A DNA stretch of 64,000 bases from Polyangiaceae bacterium (GCA_019637295.1 JAHBVX010000001.1:1029501-1093500), one strand, 5' to 3'. Counted from the first letter of the stretch, positions 28,669 to 37,314 are shown. The notes: generated by a model from the sequence alone, not told the origin. A program made the numbers and translations.

Positions 28669-29262
28669 CTAGCCCTCGCTCGCCAACGCCCGGTCGAGGA
28701 GCGCGCCGAGGGCCGGTGGCAAACTCGCCTTCAGCGCCAGCGCGTGCTCTTGCCCGCGCTCGCTCATCTTCTTCCAGGTGCTGAGCAGGATGTGCACGAC
28801 CTTGTCCTCGTCGTGCTTGGCCGCGAAGACGGCGAGCTCGCGCTCGAGAAAGCTCAGGCACAACGCGTCTTCCATGGTCTGCACGTCGGGGTACTGCTTG
28901 ATCCCCTGCTTGAGGATGATGCGGCGCACTTCCGCCATGACGCGCTTGTCGTAGCCGGCCCGCGCCAGCACTTGCTCCGCTTCGCTGGCGTGGAAGCGCG
29001 CTGCTGCCTTGCGCCACTCCAGGTAGCCGGTGCGACCCTCCGGGAAGTCGTCCCGAGGAATACGGAAGCGCATCAGGTGCTGCGCGCGCGCGGCGAGGCG
29101 CAGCGCCTCGGACGCCTCTGGATCGAGGCGCTCCACCCAGCCGCTCAGCCACTCGGCGTGTACCAGCTGCCGCGGCCGACGCTGGCCCTCTACCAGCACC
29201 GTCGTCGGGTCCTCGGCGTTGAGCCGGTCCAGCTCGCGGATCGCGGTCTCGAACGACGACAC
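28669..29262 (-). CDS. DUF4202 domain protein
   Basis: A 197-residue helical protein matching DUF4202 by its opening (AIRELDRLNAEDPTTVLVEGQ), the LAARAQHLMRFRIPRDDFPEGRTGYLEWR middle section and the C-terminal LERELAVFAAKHDEDKVVHIL. The conserved His and acidic positions recall HD-like metal sites, but I cannot prove this. There is no signal or membrane segment. It is the first gene of an operon with astB and a kinase, and is divergent from recN. Function is unknown. Confidence 0.85.
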   Translation of the reverse strand: MSSFETAIRELDRLNAEDPTTVLVEGQRRPRQLVHAEWLSGWVERLDPEASEALRLAARAQHLMRFRIPRDDFPEGRTGYLEWRKAAARFHASEAEQVLARAGYDKRVMAEVRRIILKQGIKQYPDVQTMEDALCLSFLERELAVFAAKHDEDKVVHILLSTWKKMSERGQEHALALKASLPPALGALLDRALASEG

Positions 29263-29365
29263 GGCAGGGAGCGTAGGAGCCCCGCAGGAATACTCAAGGC
29301 GTTCCGCGCCCCCATTTGCAAATTCCTAGCAATTACGAGTAAATAGCTACGGACACTGGCTTGAT

Positions 29366-29390
29366 GTTCAGTAATTGAGTATTACTGAAC
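29366..29390. promoter_or_regulatory. Perfect inverted repeat before recN, candidate SOS operator
   Basis: GTTCAGTAAT (29366-29375), 5-bp spacer TGAGT, and ATTACTGAAC (29381-29390) form a perfect 10-bp inverted repeat that ends two bases before the recN ATG. The GTTCAG core resembles the LexA-binding core I recall for Myxococcus. recN is an SOS gene in many bacteria, so a LexA-type site is the best guess. An AT-rich promoter-like stretch lies just upstream (29312-29345). Confidence 0.55.
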
Positions 29391-29392
29391 GC

Positions 29393-31156
29393 ATGATCTC
29401 GTATTTGAGGATCCGCGGTCTGGCCCTCGCCTCCGACCTCACCCTCGAGCTCGGCGCCGGCCTGACCGTGCTCACCGGAGAGACCGGCGCCGGCAAGTCG
29501 CTGATCGTGGACGCGCTGACGTTGCTGCGCGGAGCGCGCGGGCGCGCGGACTTGGTTCGAGCGGGGGAGACTCAGGCCATCATCGACGCGCAGCTCGATC
29601 TGTCTGGAGCGGTGCTGCACCGCGCGGAGGAGTCACTGCAAGCACACGGGCTCCCGAGCGGTGACGCGGCCGCGTTGGTGCTGCAGCGCGTGGTCATGCG
29701 TAGTGGGCGGGGTCGCTGTTTGGTGCAAGGGCAGCTGGTGCCCAGAGCTGCCGCCGCCGAGCTGGGCTCGGGCATCATCGACGTGTGCAGTCAGCACGAG
29801 CACCACTCGCTGACGGCGGTTGGGCGGCACGGGGAGTTGCTCGACGCCTATGCTGGCCTCGAGGGGAGCGTGACGGCCTACTCGCAGGTCTGGCACGCGC
29901 TACGCGACGCGGAGCATGACCTCGGCCAAGCGAGCACGCTCGCCGCGCAGGCCGCGAGTCGCGAAGAGCTGCTCCGGCATCAGCTCGACGAGCTAGTCGA
30001 GCTGGACCCGCAGCCAGGCGAGTACGCCGCGCTCGCAGCGCGGCTCGAGCTGCTCCAGAGCGCGGCGCACTGGCAGAGCTTCGCCGCGGACGCGCGACAC
30101 ACGCTGTACGACTCGGACGACTCCATCGCCGATCGGCTGACTCGGCTGGCACGCACCGCCGAGAGCGGCGCGAGCCAGTCCGAGCGCCTCGTCGAGCTCG
30201 GTCGCGAGCTCGACGCCGCGCGCGTGTCCGTCGTCGAGGCCGCGCGTCACGCCAGCAGGCTGGCGGAGGACGTGGAGCTCGAGCCCGGCGAACTCGAGCG
30301 TGTGCAGGCTCGGGTGAACGCCATCGAGCGCGTAGCGGAGAAGCACCGGCTCGCGCCCGAGTGTCTGCCGGAGCGCTGGGCCCAGCTCGGCGCGGAGCTC
30401 GACGGCATGTCGGGCGTGACGGGCCGCATCGCCGAGCTGGCGGAGCGAGTCGCCGAGCTCGACTCGCGGGCCCGCGGGCTGGCCGCGGAGCTGTCGGAGC
30501 AGCGCCAGCGCGCACGCCAGCGGCTCGTCCGAGACTTGGAGCGCGAGCTGTCGGAGCTGTACATGCCCAGCGCGCGGCTCGACGCGCACATCGAGACCGA
30601 CACCACTCGTCTGGGGCCTCGGGGTTTCGATCGCGTGGAGCTGTCGTTCTCCGCCAATCGCGGCGAGCCGTTGGCGCCGCTGGTTCGTGTCGCCTCGGGC
30701 GGTGAGCTGTCGCGGGTGCTCTTGGCGCTGAAGAGCGTACTGGCGTCCTCCGACGCCGTCTCCACGTACGTCTTCGACGAGGTGGATGCGGGCGTCAGCG
30801 GCGCCGTCGCCGAGTCGATCGGTCACAGGCTCGCCCGCGCGGCGCTTGCGCGTCAGGTCATTTGCGTCACGCACTTGCCGCAGATCGCGGCGTTCGCCGA
30901 CGTGCACCTGCGGGTCGAGAAGGTCCAAGACGCTGGGCGCACGATCACGCGGGTGAGCCGCCTCGACCCGTCCGAGCGCATCGAGGAGCTCGCGGGCCTC
31001 CTCGGGGGTGCCCGGATCACCCAGAGCGCGCGGGCCCATGCTCGCGAGCTGCTCGAGGCCGCCCAGCAGCGGGGCGCCGCGCGTCTGGCCACGGTCGTTC
31101 GGCTGGTGCCGGAGGGGGGCAAGCGCCGCGGCGCGCGCACCCGGCGGGCGGGTTGA
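29393..31156 (+). CDS. recN: DNA repair protein RecN
   Basis: An SMC-like ATPase acting on DNA double-strand break ends. The 587-residue protein has Walker A TGETGAGKS (28-36), a long coiled-coil middle section rich in Glu, Arg and Ala, and the C-terminal signature VASGGELSRVLLALK, Walker B TYVFDEVDAGVSG and QVICVTHLPQIAAFAD. Length and order match RecN. I start at ATG 29393 (MISYLRIRGLAL), 2 bases after a perfect inverted repeat, rather than at the TTG 18 bp upstream, which would fall within it. It ends 4 bp before the convergent glsA. Confidence 0.96.
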   Translation: MISYLRIRGLALASDLTLELGAGLTVLTGETGAGKSLIVDALTLLRGARGRADLVRAGETQAIIDAQLDLSGAVLHRAEESLQAHGLPSGDAAALVLQRVVMRSGRGRCLVQGQLVPRAAAAELGSGIIDVCSQHEHHSLTAVGRHGELLDAYAGLEGSVTAYSQVWHALRDAEHDLGQASTLAAQAASREELLRHQLDELVELDPQPGEYAALAARLELLQSAAHWQSFAADARHTLYDSDDSIADRLTRLARTAESGASQSERLVELGRELDAARVSVVEAARHASRLAEDVELEPGELERVQARVNAIERVAEKHRLAPECLPERWAQLGAELDGMSGVTGRIAELAERVAELDSRARGLAAELSEQRQRARQRLVRDLERELSELYMPSARLDAHIETDTTRLGPRGFDRVELSFSANRGEPLAPLVRVASGGELSRVLLALKSVLASSDAVSTYVFDEVDAGVSGAVAESIGHRLARAALARQVICVTHLPQIAAFADVHLRVEKVQDAGRTITRVSRLDPSERIEELAGLLGGARITQSARAHARELLEAAQQRGAARLATVVRLVPEGGKRRGARTRRAG

Positions 31157-31160
31157 CGCC

Positions 31161-32099
31161 TCAGCGGAGCGGTAGCGCGAAGTGCCAGCCCAGGGCCCGG
31201 GAGAGCTGACCGAGCACCACGTGGCCGCGCACGCTGCCGCCGCGCGCGTTCACCCGCGGGCTCGAAACGGCGATACCCGCGCGCCCCGGGGCGACGGCGA
31301 CGATCACGCCGCTGACGCCGCTCTTCGCGGGTAGCCCCGTCGCGACCATGTGGGCGCCGGACTCGTCGTACATGCCGCAGGTCGCCATCAGCGAGACGAC
31401 CTGCGCGACCGTGTCGCTTCGCAGGACTCGCTCGCGACTGCCGGGCAGGAGGCCGCCGGACGCGAGCAGCGCGGGCAAGAGCGCGGCGTGCTGCACGCGA
31501 GTGAAGAGCGAGCAGAGGGAGAAGTAGATCTCGAGCGTGTCGTCCACGCTGCCGCGGAGCACGCCATTGTGTTTCAGGAAGTACGCGATGGAGCGGTTGC
31601 GATCCCCGGTGGCGCGCTCCGAGTCGAGCACGGTCTCGTCGAGCGCGACCCGGGTACCGTACAGGCGCGCTGCCCAGCGCTGGATCCAGCTCAAGCGATC
31701 CTCGAGGGTTCCAGCGAGCTGTCCGCACAGCGCGATGGCGCCCGAGTTGACCAGCGGGTTGGCGGGGCCGGGTCCGTGGGTCTCGAGCCGGGCCACCGAG
31801 GCGAAGCTCGCGCCCGTCGGCTCCTTGCCCACGACCCGGAAGACTGCGTCCGGCCCGAGCTCCTCGAGCAGCCCGATCAAGACCACGAGCTTGGCGGAGC
31901 TCTGCAACGTGAACTCGTGGCTGTCCGCGTCTCCCGCGACGCACAGCTCGCCAGAGGCTGAGCGAACCGCCGCGCTCGTCTTCTCCAGGTCTACGTTCGC
32001 CAGCTCGGGGATGTACGTCGCGGGCTCGCCCTCGGCGCTGAGGCGCGCGTGCGCCACGGCCTCGTCCAGCGCGGTCTGGATCTCGCTCTGATGCGTCAT
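31161..32099 (-). CDS. glsA: Glutaminase
   Basis: Hydrolyses glutamine to glutamate and ammonia in the cytosol. A serine-dependent glutaminase of 312 residues: YIPELANVDLEKTS, the SxxK nucleophile region FTLQSSAKLVVL, NPLVNSGAIALC, SEIxxxxR-type ERATGDRNRSIAYFL, YFSLCSLFT, and GLPAKSGVSGVI near the end. All the main motifs are present. Start at ATG 32099; a terminator of the upstream gene (same strand) sits 37 bp before it. Confidence 0.95.
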   Translation of the reverse strand: MTHQSEIQTALDEAVAHARLSAEGEPATYIPELANVDLEKTSAAVRSASGELCVAGDADSHEFTLQSSAKLVVLIGLLEELGPDAVFRVVGKEPTGASFASVARLETHGPGPANPLVNSGAIALCGQLAGTLEDRLSWIQRWAARLYGTRVALDETVLDSERATGDRNRSIAYFLKHNGVLRGSVDDTLEIYFSLCSLFTRVQHAALLPALLASGGLLPGSRERVLRSDTVAQVVSLMATCGMYDESGAHMVATGLPAKSGVSGVIVAVAPGRAGIAVSSPRVNARGGSVRGHVVLGQLSRALGWHFALPLR

Positions 32100-32135
32100 G
32101 GTCGCATCAGAGGAGCGACTCGCGGCGAGCGCACG

Positions 32136-32170
32136 AAAAAAAGACAGGGTGGTCCGAAGACCACCCTGTC
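32136..32170 (-). terminator. Strong intrinsic terminator with UUCG loop
   Basis: On the minus strand a perfect 12-bp stem (GACAGGGTGGTC / GACCACCCTGTC) with a TTCG loop is directly followed by a run of seven T. It ends the lipoprotein transcript from 32193-33083 and lies upstream of glsA. Confidence 0.92.
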
Positions 32171-32192
32171 CTGTCACGGGAGGCGGTGTCGT

Positions 32193-33083
32193 TCAAAAGG
32201 CCGTGGCCGGTGGTTCGGCGAACTGCCCGGGGAAGGGATCGGCGTTGCGGCGGCGATTCACCTCTTCGTCGGTCCAGGGGAAACGGGAGCCGCGCTCCTG
32301 GAAGAACGCCACGCCGATGACGCCCACGTTGCGGTCATCGCCCTTCTGGGCGGCATAGGAGCCACGGACCGAGCCGAAGCGGAAGGCGGCGACAGTGTCG
32401 CTGCTGCGGCGGAAGCCGTCGATCTCCACGGTAGAGAACGGGGCGACGATGTAGCCGCGGTTCGCGAAGGTTCCTCGCCGACCGTTGATGACGTCGAGGC
32501 CGTCGACGGTGGCCACGGCTTCGAAGCGCCCCCCGGTGTTGTTCTTGATCTGGATGATGTAGCGCTGGTTGTGCTCGCCAATCACGTGGGTGGTGCCCCC
32601 GGAGGTGAAGCCCTCGAGCGGTCGGCCGGAGCTGTCGAGCAGTCGAACCGTGAGCGCGCCGTTCGACAGCCGCGCGGAGCCGTCGCTGAAGGAGCTGATA
32701 CCGTCTCGGCGGGCCATCGCCTGGACCCCGGTCCGGTCGTTGTAGAAGAGCTTGGTGACCGCGAAGGGGGTCTGAGCCTCGCGGAAGAAGGGGGAGCTGC
32801 TCACCCGGCTCTCGCGGTTCTCGCCCCACTGGGTGCCGAGCCCGGGGCGGCTGTCCGCGTCCGTCGAGCGCTCCTGCTGAGCCTGCGGGCTGGCGGCGCC
32901 CGCGGAATCCTCGGCAGGTGCCTCGGCCTCGCCGCCGTAGCCGGGCCCGTACTCCGCAGGCGCGGTGCCCGGCGCGGAGCTCGCCTCGGGGGACTTCGCC
33001 ATGCCCGGGTGCGAAGCGCTGCCGGTGCAGCCCACCGCGAAAAGCCCAATCATTCCAGCAATCGTCGCAAGCTTCGTGTTCAT
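32193..33083 (-). CDS. Predicted lipoprotein, unknown family
   Basis: A 296-residue protein. MNTKLATIAGMIGLFAVGCTG is a lipoprotein signal; then a Pro/Ala/Gly/Glu-rich region (to about 75) with GLGTQWGENRESRVSSSPF, and a C-terminal domain of about 190 residues with beta-rich character (GALTVRLLDSSGRPLEGF, HNQRYIIQIKNNTG, FEAVATVDGLDVINGRRG). I know this GLGTxWGE type only as an uncharacterised family. A strong SD (GGAGGA) six bases before the ATG and a perfect intrinsic terminator suggest it is well expressed on its own. Confidence 0.8.
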   Translation of the reverse strand: MNTKLATIAGMIGLFAVGCTGSASHPGMAKSPEASSAPGTAPAEYGPGYGGEAEAPAEDSAGAASPQAQQERSTDADSRPGLGTQWGENRESRVSSSPFFREAQTPFAVTKLFYNDRTGVQAMARRDGISSFSDGSARLSNGALTVRLLDSSGRPLEGFTSGGTTHVIGEHNQRYIIQIKNNTGGRFEAVATVDGLDVINGRRGTFANRGYIVAPFSTVEIDGFRRSSDTVAAFRFGSVRGSYAAQKGDDRNVGVIGVAFFQERGSRFPWTDEEVNRRRNADPFPGQFAEPPATAF

Positions 33084-33161
33084 GGTCCGTCCTCCGTGTC
33101 GTGCCCTGAGACAACGAGCCCACCCACGGCGGCTTACAGCCCCGTCACGAAATCACGAGAG

Positions 33162-33989
33162 TCAGCCGATTCGCCCGGCGTGGGTGTAGACCCGAAACCC
33201 GTCCTGACGGGAGAAGCCGACCAGCGTCACGCCGAGCCTCTCGGCGGTCCCCACCGCCAGTGAGCTCGGCGCGGAGACGGCCACCACCAGGGGGATCTTC
33301 GCGCAGCACGCCTTGTGTACGATTTCGAAGCTGGCGCGCCCGCTGACGAACAACGCCAGGGAGGAGGCGGGGAGCAGACCGTCGAGCAGGAGGCGTCCGA
33401 TCACCTTGTCCACCGCGTTGTGCCGGCCAACGTCCTCGCGAACCACGGCGAAGCCCGCTGGGGTCGCCGCCGCCGCGGCGTGCACGCCGCCGGTGCTGCG
33501 GAACACGGTCTGCCAGTCCCTCAGGTCGGACGAGAGGCGCAGGATGGCCTCCCGAGGAAAGCACAGCTCGCTCTCGACCACGCCACGCGCCTCGAGCAGC
33601 GAATCGATGGAGCGACGACCGCACACGCCGCACGCGCTCGTGGTGAGCGAGCTGCGGCGCTGGTCGTCATCGATCGACAGCGACACGCCGGCTGCCGGGG
33701 TCACGTCGATCACGTTGCCACGGGAGTCCTCATCGCCGCGGCTGCAGTGGGTCACCGTGCCCAGGTCCCCCACGCCGTCGATCACACCCTCTGCGAACAG
33801 GAGGCCGGCCGCGAGCTCCACGTCGTGACCGGGGGTGCGCAGCGTCACGCCCAGGGTGTCGCCACAAACCCGGATCTCGAGCGGCTCCTCGATCGCGACG
33901 CCAGCCGACTCCTCGCAACGGTTCCCGTCCGTGTCCACCCGCAGGGTATCGACCACCGCGCAGCCCGCGCGCAGCGCGTCCCGGGTCAT
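33162..33989 (-). CDS. fdhD: Formate dehydrogenase sulfur carrier FdhD
   Basis: Transfers sulfur from the IscS desulfurase to the molybdenum cofactor of formate dehydrogenase. The 275-residue protein has EEPLEIRV, TPGHDVELAAGLLFAEGVI, the redox pair TSACGVCGR (Cys120/Cys123) and the C-terminal VSGRASFEIVHKACCAKIP and QDGFRVYTH. No formate dehydrogenase gene is in the window. It is the last gene of an overlapping run behind dapE and a lipoprotein gene (ATGA overlap at the start). Confidence 0.96.
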   Translation of the reverse strand: MTRDALRAGCAVVDTLRVDTDGNRCEESAGVAIEEPLEIRVCGDTLGVTLRTPGHDVELAAGLLFAEGVIDGVGDLGTVTHCSRGDEDSRGNVIDVTPAAGVSLSIDDDQRRSSLTTSACGVCGRRSIDSLLEARGVVESELCFPREAILRLSSDLRDWQTVFRSTGGVHAAAAATPAGFAVVREDVGRHNAVDKVIGRLLLDGLLPASSLALFVSGRASFEIVHKACCAKIPLVVAVSAPSSLAVGTAERLGVTLVGFSRQDGFRVYTHAGRIG

Positions 33990-34552
33990 GGTGCAGCAGC
34001 GGCGAGCTCGCCGTCGGCGGTGGCGTCCACGTGTCCACTACGGATGGGGCTCGTGACGTAGATGCGGAAGCGCACGTCCACCTCGTGGGGCAGGTTCCGA
34101 CGTAGCAGCACGTGACTGGGCTTGCCGTGCTTGGCATCCACCGCCATCACCGCACGCTTCACCAGCTCCGGGATGCGATCGATGCGCGCCTCGGACAGTG
34201 GAAACAGGTTGTCCTCCAGGGTGCCGCTGCCTTGCAGGCGTACGGGGCGCGGCGGCTCGAGCTTGTCGTGCCGGTAGACGTACTGCAGCACGCGGGCCTC
34301 GTTGTGCGGATCGCGCGCCTGAAGCACGACTCGGTCGGGATGCACGTCTAGCTCGAGCGCGGCGATCTCCTTGCCCAGCTCGCTCTCGATCGCCGTCAGC
34401 GCGCGCGCCAAGGCCGTAGCCTCGAGCAGGGAGGCTGACAGCGGAACCGGCGCCGAAGCATCGGCGACAGGCTCGGCGCGACCCAGCGTGTCACAGCCCG
34501 CGAGCGCGAGGGTAGCCACCAGCGTGGCCAGCCGCCGGGTGGCTCGGGTCAC
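33986..34552 (-). CDS. Lipoprotein with Asp at +2, likely inner-membrane retained
   Basis: A 188-residue protein. VTRATRRLATLVATLALAGC is a lipoprotein signal; the residue after the lipidated Cys is Asp (C-D-T), the classical inner-membrane retention signal in enterobacteria. The body is an alpha/beta domain with SELGKEIAALELDVHPDRVVLQARDP, then DELVK-like and a conserved-looking C-terminal RFRIYVTSPIRSG. No family recognised. GTG start overlaps the dapE stop and the stop overlaps fdhD. Confidence 0.72.
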   Translation of the reverse strand: MTRATRRLATLVATLALAGCDTLGRAEPVADASAPVPLSASLLEATALARALTAIESELGKEIAALELDVHPDRVVLQARDPHNEARVLQYVYRHDKLEPPRPVRLQGSGTLEDNLFPLSEARIDRIPELVKRAVMAVDAKHGKPSHVLLRRNLPHEVDVRFRIYVTSPIRSGHVDATADGELAAAAP

Positions 34553-35607
34553 CGCGCTCCGATCCGCTCGAGCCACGTCCACAGGATCCGCCGGCCGACC
34601 TCGAGCTGATCGACGGACGTCCACTCGTTGCGCTGGTGAGCCTGAGCCTGGACCCCGGGGCCAAAATTGACCGCCGCGATGCCGAGCGCCGCGAAGCGAG
34701 CGACGTCCGTCCACGCTTGCTTGGGCTCCACCGCCAGCACGCCGCTCTCCGCGAGCGACTGCACCAGGGGGTGCTCGCGCAGCGGAGGCGCCGCGGGGCT
34801 CTTGTCCGTGAACACCACCTCGGGCTCGGGGCCGAACAGCTCGGTCATCTCCCGCAGCACGACGTCGAGGCTTCGGTCCGGACCGAAGCGTCGATTGACG
34901 TTCAGCTCGAAGGTGTCCGGGATCACGTTGCGACCGCGACCGCCGGAGGCGAGGGTGGCCGACGTCACGTTGGCCCACTCGAGGCCATCCACCGTGACCC
35001 GCTCCGGCTCGAGAGCGGCCAGCCGGGTGAGCAGGCCCGCGGCTTTGTGGATGGCGTTGTCGCCCTGCCACGGGCGCGCGCTGTGCGCCGTGCGCCCCGC
35101 GAAGCGTACGGTAGCGTGCACCGAGCCTCCACACCCGAGCTGTAGCTTGTTGTCGCTGGGCTCGAGCGCGACTGCGAACTCCACTCGGCGGAGCTCGTCG
35201 TCCTGCTCGAGCACTGGCCCGAGCTCGTTCTCCGCGTAAGGTCCCTCTTCTCGCGCATAGAAAACCAAGGTCAGGTCTACGGCGGGTCGCTCCGTGGCGT
35301 GGGCGAGGGCGAGCATGAGCGCCAGCCCGCTCTTCATGTCCGCAGCGCCGGGGCCGTACAGGCGATCCCCCTCGATGCGCACCGGGCCGTCATGCACCGT
35401 GCGAACGACGTCGAGGTGACCCACCAGCGCGACCCGAGGCCCGCCGCTGCCGCGCACGAGCGGCACCACGATCGAGTCCCCGTAGCGGCGAATGGGAGCC
35501 GCCAGGGGAAGTGCGGAGACGCGCTCCTCGACGCGATCGCACAGCTCTTGCTCCTCTCCGATCGGAGAGGCAACCTCGCACAGCCACCTGAGCGTTTCCG
35601 CCAGCAT
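34549..35607 (-). CDS. dapE: Succinyl-diaminopimelate desuccinylase
   Basis: Removes succinate from N-succinyl-LL-2,6-diaminopimelate in lysine and peptidoglycan precursor synthesis. An M20 metallopeptidase of 352 residues: the metal ligand motif in VALVGHLDVV, GPGAADMKSGLALML, the catalytic REEGPYAENELGPVL, ALEPSDNKLQLGCGGSVH and FAGRTAHSARPW, and a final histidine in QAQAHQRNEW. This is the type seen in actinobacteria and myxobacteria. It starts at ATG 35607, five bases after dapD. Confidence 0.94.
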   Translation of the reverse strand: MLAETLRWLCEVASPIGEEQELCDRVEERVSALPLAAPIRRYGDSIVVPLVRGSGGPRVALVGHLDVVRTVHDGPVRIEGDRLYGPGAADMKSGLALMLALAHATERPAVDLTLVFYAREEGPYAENELGPVLEQDDELRRVEFAVALEPSDNKLQLGCGGSVHATVRFAGRTAHSARPWQGDNAIHKAAGLLTRLAALEPERVTVDGLEWANVTSATLASGGRGRNVIPDTFELNVNRRFGPDRSLDVVLREMTELFGPEPEVVFTDKSPAAPPLREHPLVQSLAESGVLAVEPKQAWTDVARFAALGIAAVNFGPGVQAQAHQRNEWTSVDQLEVGRRILWTWLERIGAR

Positions 35608-35612
35608 CTCGT

Positions 35613-36437
35613 TCAAACCGCGACCTGGAAGTCGCGCAGCGCGGCGTTCAGGCTGGTCTTCTTGTCCGTGCTCTCCCGCCGCTGCCCGATGATGAGCGCG
35701 CACGGGACCTGAAACTCTCCCGCGGGGAACTGCTTGCTCCGCATGCCCGGGATGACCACGCTGCGCGCTGGCACGCGCCCGCGGTACTCCTTGGGCTCGG
35801 TGCCGGTCACGTCCAAGATGGCGGTGGACGCGGTGAGGGTCACGCCGGCGCCAATCACGGCCTCGGCTTCCACCAGCACGCCTTCGACGATGATGGCGCG
35901 CGAGCCGATGAAGCAGCCGTCCTCCACGATCACGGGCTGCGCGCCCGGGGGCTCGAGCACCCCGCCGATGCCAACGCCCCCGGACAGATGACAGTCTCGC
36001 CCGATCTGTGCGCAGGAGCCGACGGTGGCCCAGGTGTCCACCATCGAGCCCCCGCCCACGTACGCGCCGATGTTGACGTAGCCCGGCATCACGATAGCGC
36101 CACGCTCGACGAACGCCCCGTAGCGGATCGTGCCGGGGGGCACGACGCGCACGCCCGCGTCCGCGAGGCCTCGCTTGAGCGGGATCTTGTCGAAGAACTC
36201 GATGGGCCCGGCGTGACTGAGCTCCATCTTGGCGACGCCGAAGTACAAGAGTACGGCCTGCTTGACCCAGGCGTGCGTGAGCCAGTCCCCCGGGGCTCGT
36301 CGCGTGGCCACGCGCAGCGCGCCGCGATCGAGCCGGGCGATGGTCTCCAGCACCGCCTCCCGGTTGCGCGACTCGCCGAGCAGCGCGCGATCCGCCCAAG
36401 TGGCTTCGATGATGGCCTGTAGCTCCGCGTCGGTCAT
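35613..36437 (-). CDS. dapD: Tetrahydrodipicolinate N-succinyltransferase
   Basis: Acylates tetrahydrodipicolinate with succinyl-CoA, the step before transamination in the succinylase DAP route. The 274-residue length equals E. coli DapD. After an N-terminal helical domain, a left-handed beta-helix of hexapeptide repeats runs from about residue 85, with YVNIGAYVGGGSMVDTWATVGSCAQIGRD and VGIGGVLEPPGAQPV, VEDGCFIGSRAIIVEGVLVEAEAVIGAG. The start ATG 36437 gives MTDAELQAIIEATW. dapE follows after 5 bp. Confidence 0.96.
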   Translation of the reverse strand: MTDAELQAIIEATWADRALLGESRNREAVLETIARLDRGALRVATRRAPGDWLTHAWVKQAVLLYFGVAKMELSHAGPIEFFDKIPLKRGLADAGVRVVPPGTIRYGAFVERGAIVMPGYVNIGAYVGGGSMVDTWATVGSCAQIGRDCHLSGGVGIGGVLEPPGAQPVIVEDGCFIGSRAIIVEGVLVEAEAVIGAGVTLTASTAILDVTGTEPKEYRGRVPARSVVIPGMRSKQFPAGEFQVPCALIIGQRRESTDKKTSLNAALRDFQVAV

Positions 36438-36504
36438 GGCTGGGGCATAGCGGGAGGGCTGCGCCGTCGCAAGCGGTCGCAGCGCCCGCACGGCGAAGTG
36501 TCCG

Positions 36505-37314
36505 TCAGCTGCTCCAAGAGAGGCGCGCCACGGCCGCCTCGTCGTCCCACTCGAAGCGGCCATCGACCATGTCGAGCGCCGCCGTCAGGACCGCCAGCGT
36601 CGGCTCGATCAACGCAGGCACCGCGAGCGCTGCCGGCGTGCCCTCGCGCGGCTTGGTGTCGAGGGTGACGCTGGGCGCGTCCTCGCCCGGCGCCACCAGC
36701 AGCTGCAGGCGTGCACCCGGGCGCCGTCCGGCGAGCAGAGCCGCGGCGAAGCCCAGTGCTCGGAACACGACGCTCGGGTTGACCAGCACCTGGTTCGGAG
36801 CTTCGGGGAGCACGACGGTCACCTCCAGCCGTCGCGCGTGCGCGACGCGCTCCTCCTTCTTGGTGGCCTCGCGGATCAGCTCGGAGAGGTCGACCCGCAG
36901 TGACGCACCCCAGGCCGCTTCGGCCAACAGCTCCACCAGGCCGCGGGCGGCCTCGAGATCCGCCGCCGTCCGCCGGACGACGGACTCGAGCCGCAGCCGA
37001 TTCTTGGCGTACATGGGCTTGGGCACCGCCGAGGTCAGCGCGCGGTCGAGCTCCTGCACGCGGGGGGTGATGAAGTCCGCGAGGAGCTTGCTCGACTCCC
37101 GCGCAGGCAGGGCGTCCAGGATCTCCCGCGCGGATCGCGTGATGGTCGCGCAAGAGGCGTGCACCGCGGGGAGCACCGAGGACACCGCGCGGGGACCGAC
37201 CCGCATGCTCGAGAGCAGCTGCTCGAGGTTGCGCAGGCTACCCATGGCGTCCCGCAGCGAGCCGCGCGCGAGCGCGATTCGACGCGGATCGACAGTCGAC
37301 ATGGTCGAGCCCAT
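36505..37314 (-). CDS. Sensor-kinase-like protein without clear catalytic motifs
   Basis: A 269-residue protein. The first 130 residues are helical, like a dimerisation region. Residues 140-200 (LRVDLSELIREATKK, RRLEVTVVLPEAPNQVLVNPSVVFRALGFAAAL) recall the N-box region of GHKL ATPases, but I find no G1/G2 boxes and no phospho-His motif. No membrane segment. The function is unclear; a degenerate histidine-kinase-like protein is only one option. It lies 13 bp after ndk and upstream of dapD. Confidence 0.65.
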   Translation of the reverse strand: MGSTMSTVDPRRIALARGSLRDAMGSLRNLEQLLSSMRVGPRAVSSVLPAVHASCATITRSAREILDALPARESSKLLADFITPRVQELDRALTSAVPKPMYAKNRLRLESVVRRTAADLEAARGLVELLAEAAWGASLRVDLSELIREATKKEERVAHARRLEVTVVLPEAPNQVLVNPSVVFRALGFAAALLAGRRPGARLQLLVAPGEDAPSVTLDTKPREGTPAALAVPALIEPTLAVLTAALDMVDGRFEWDDEAAVARLSWSS

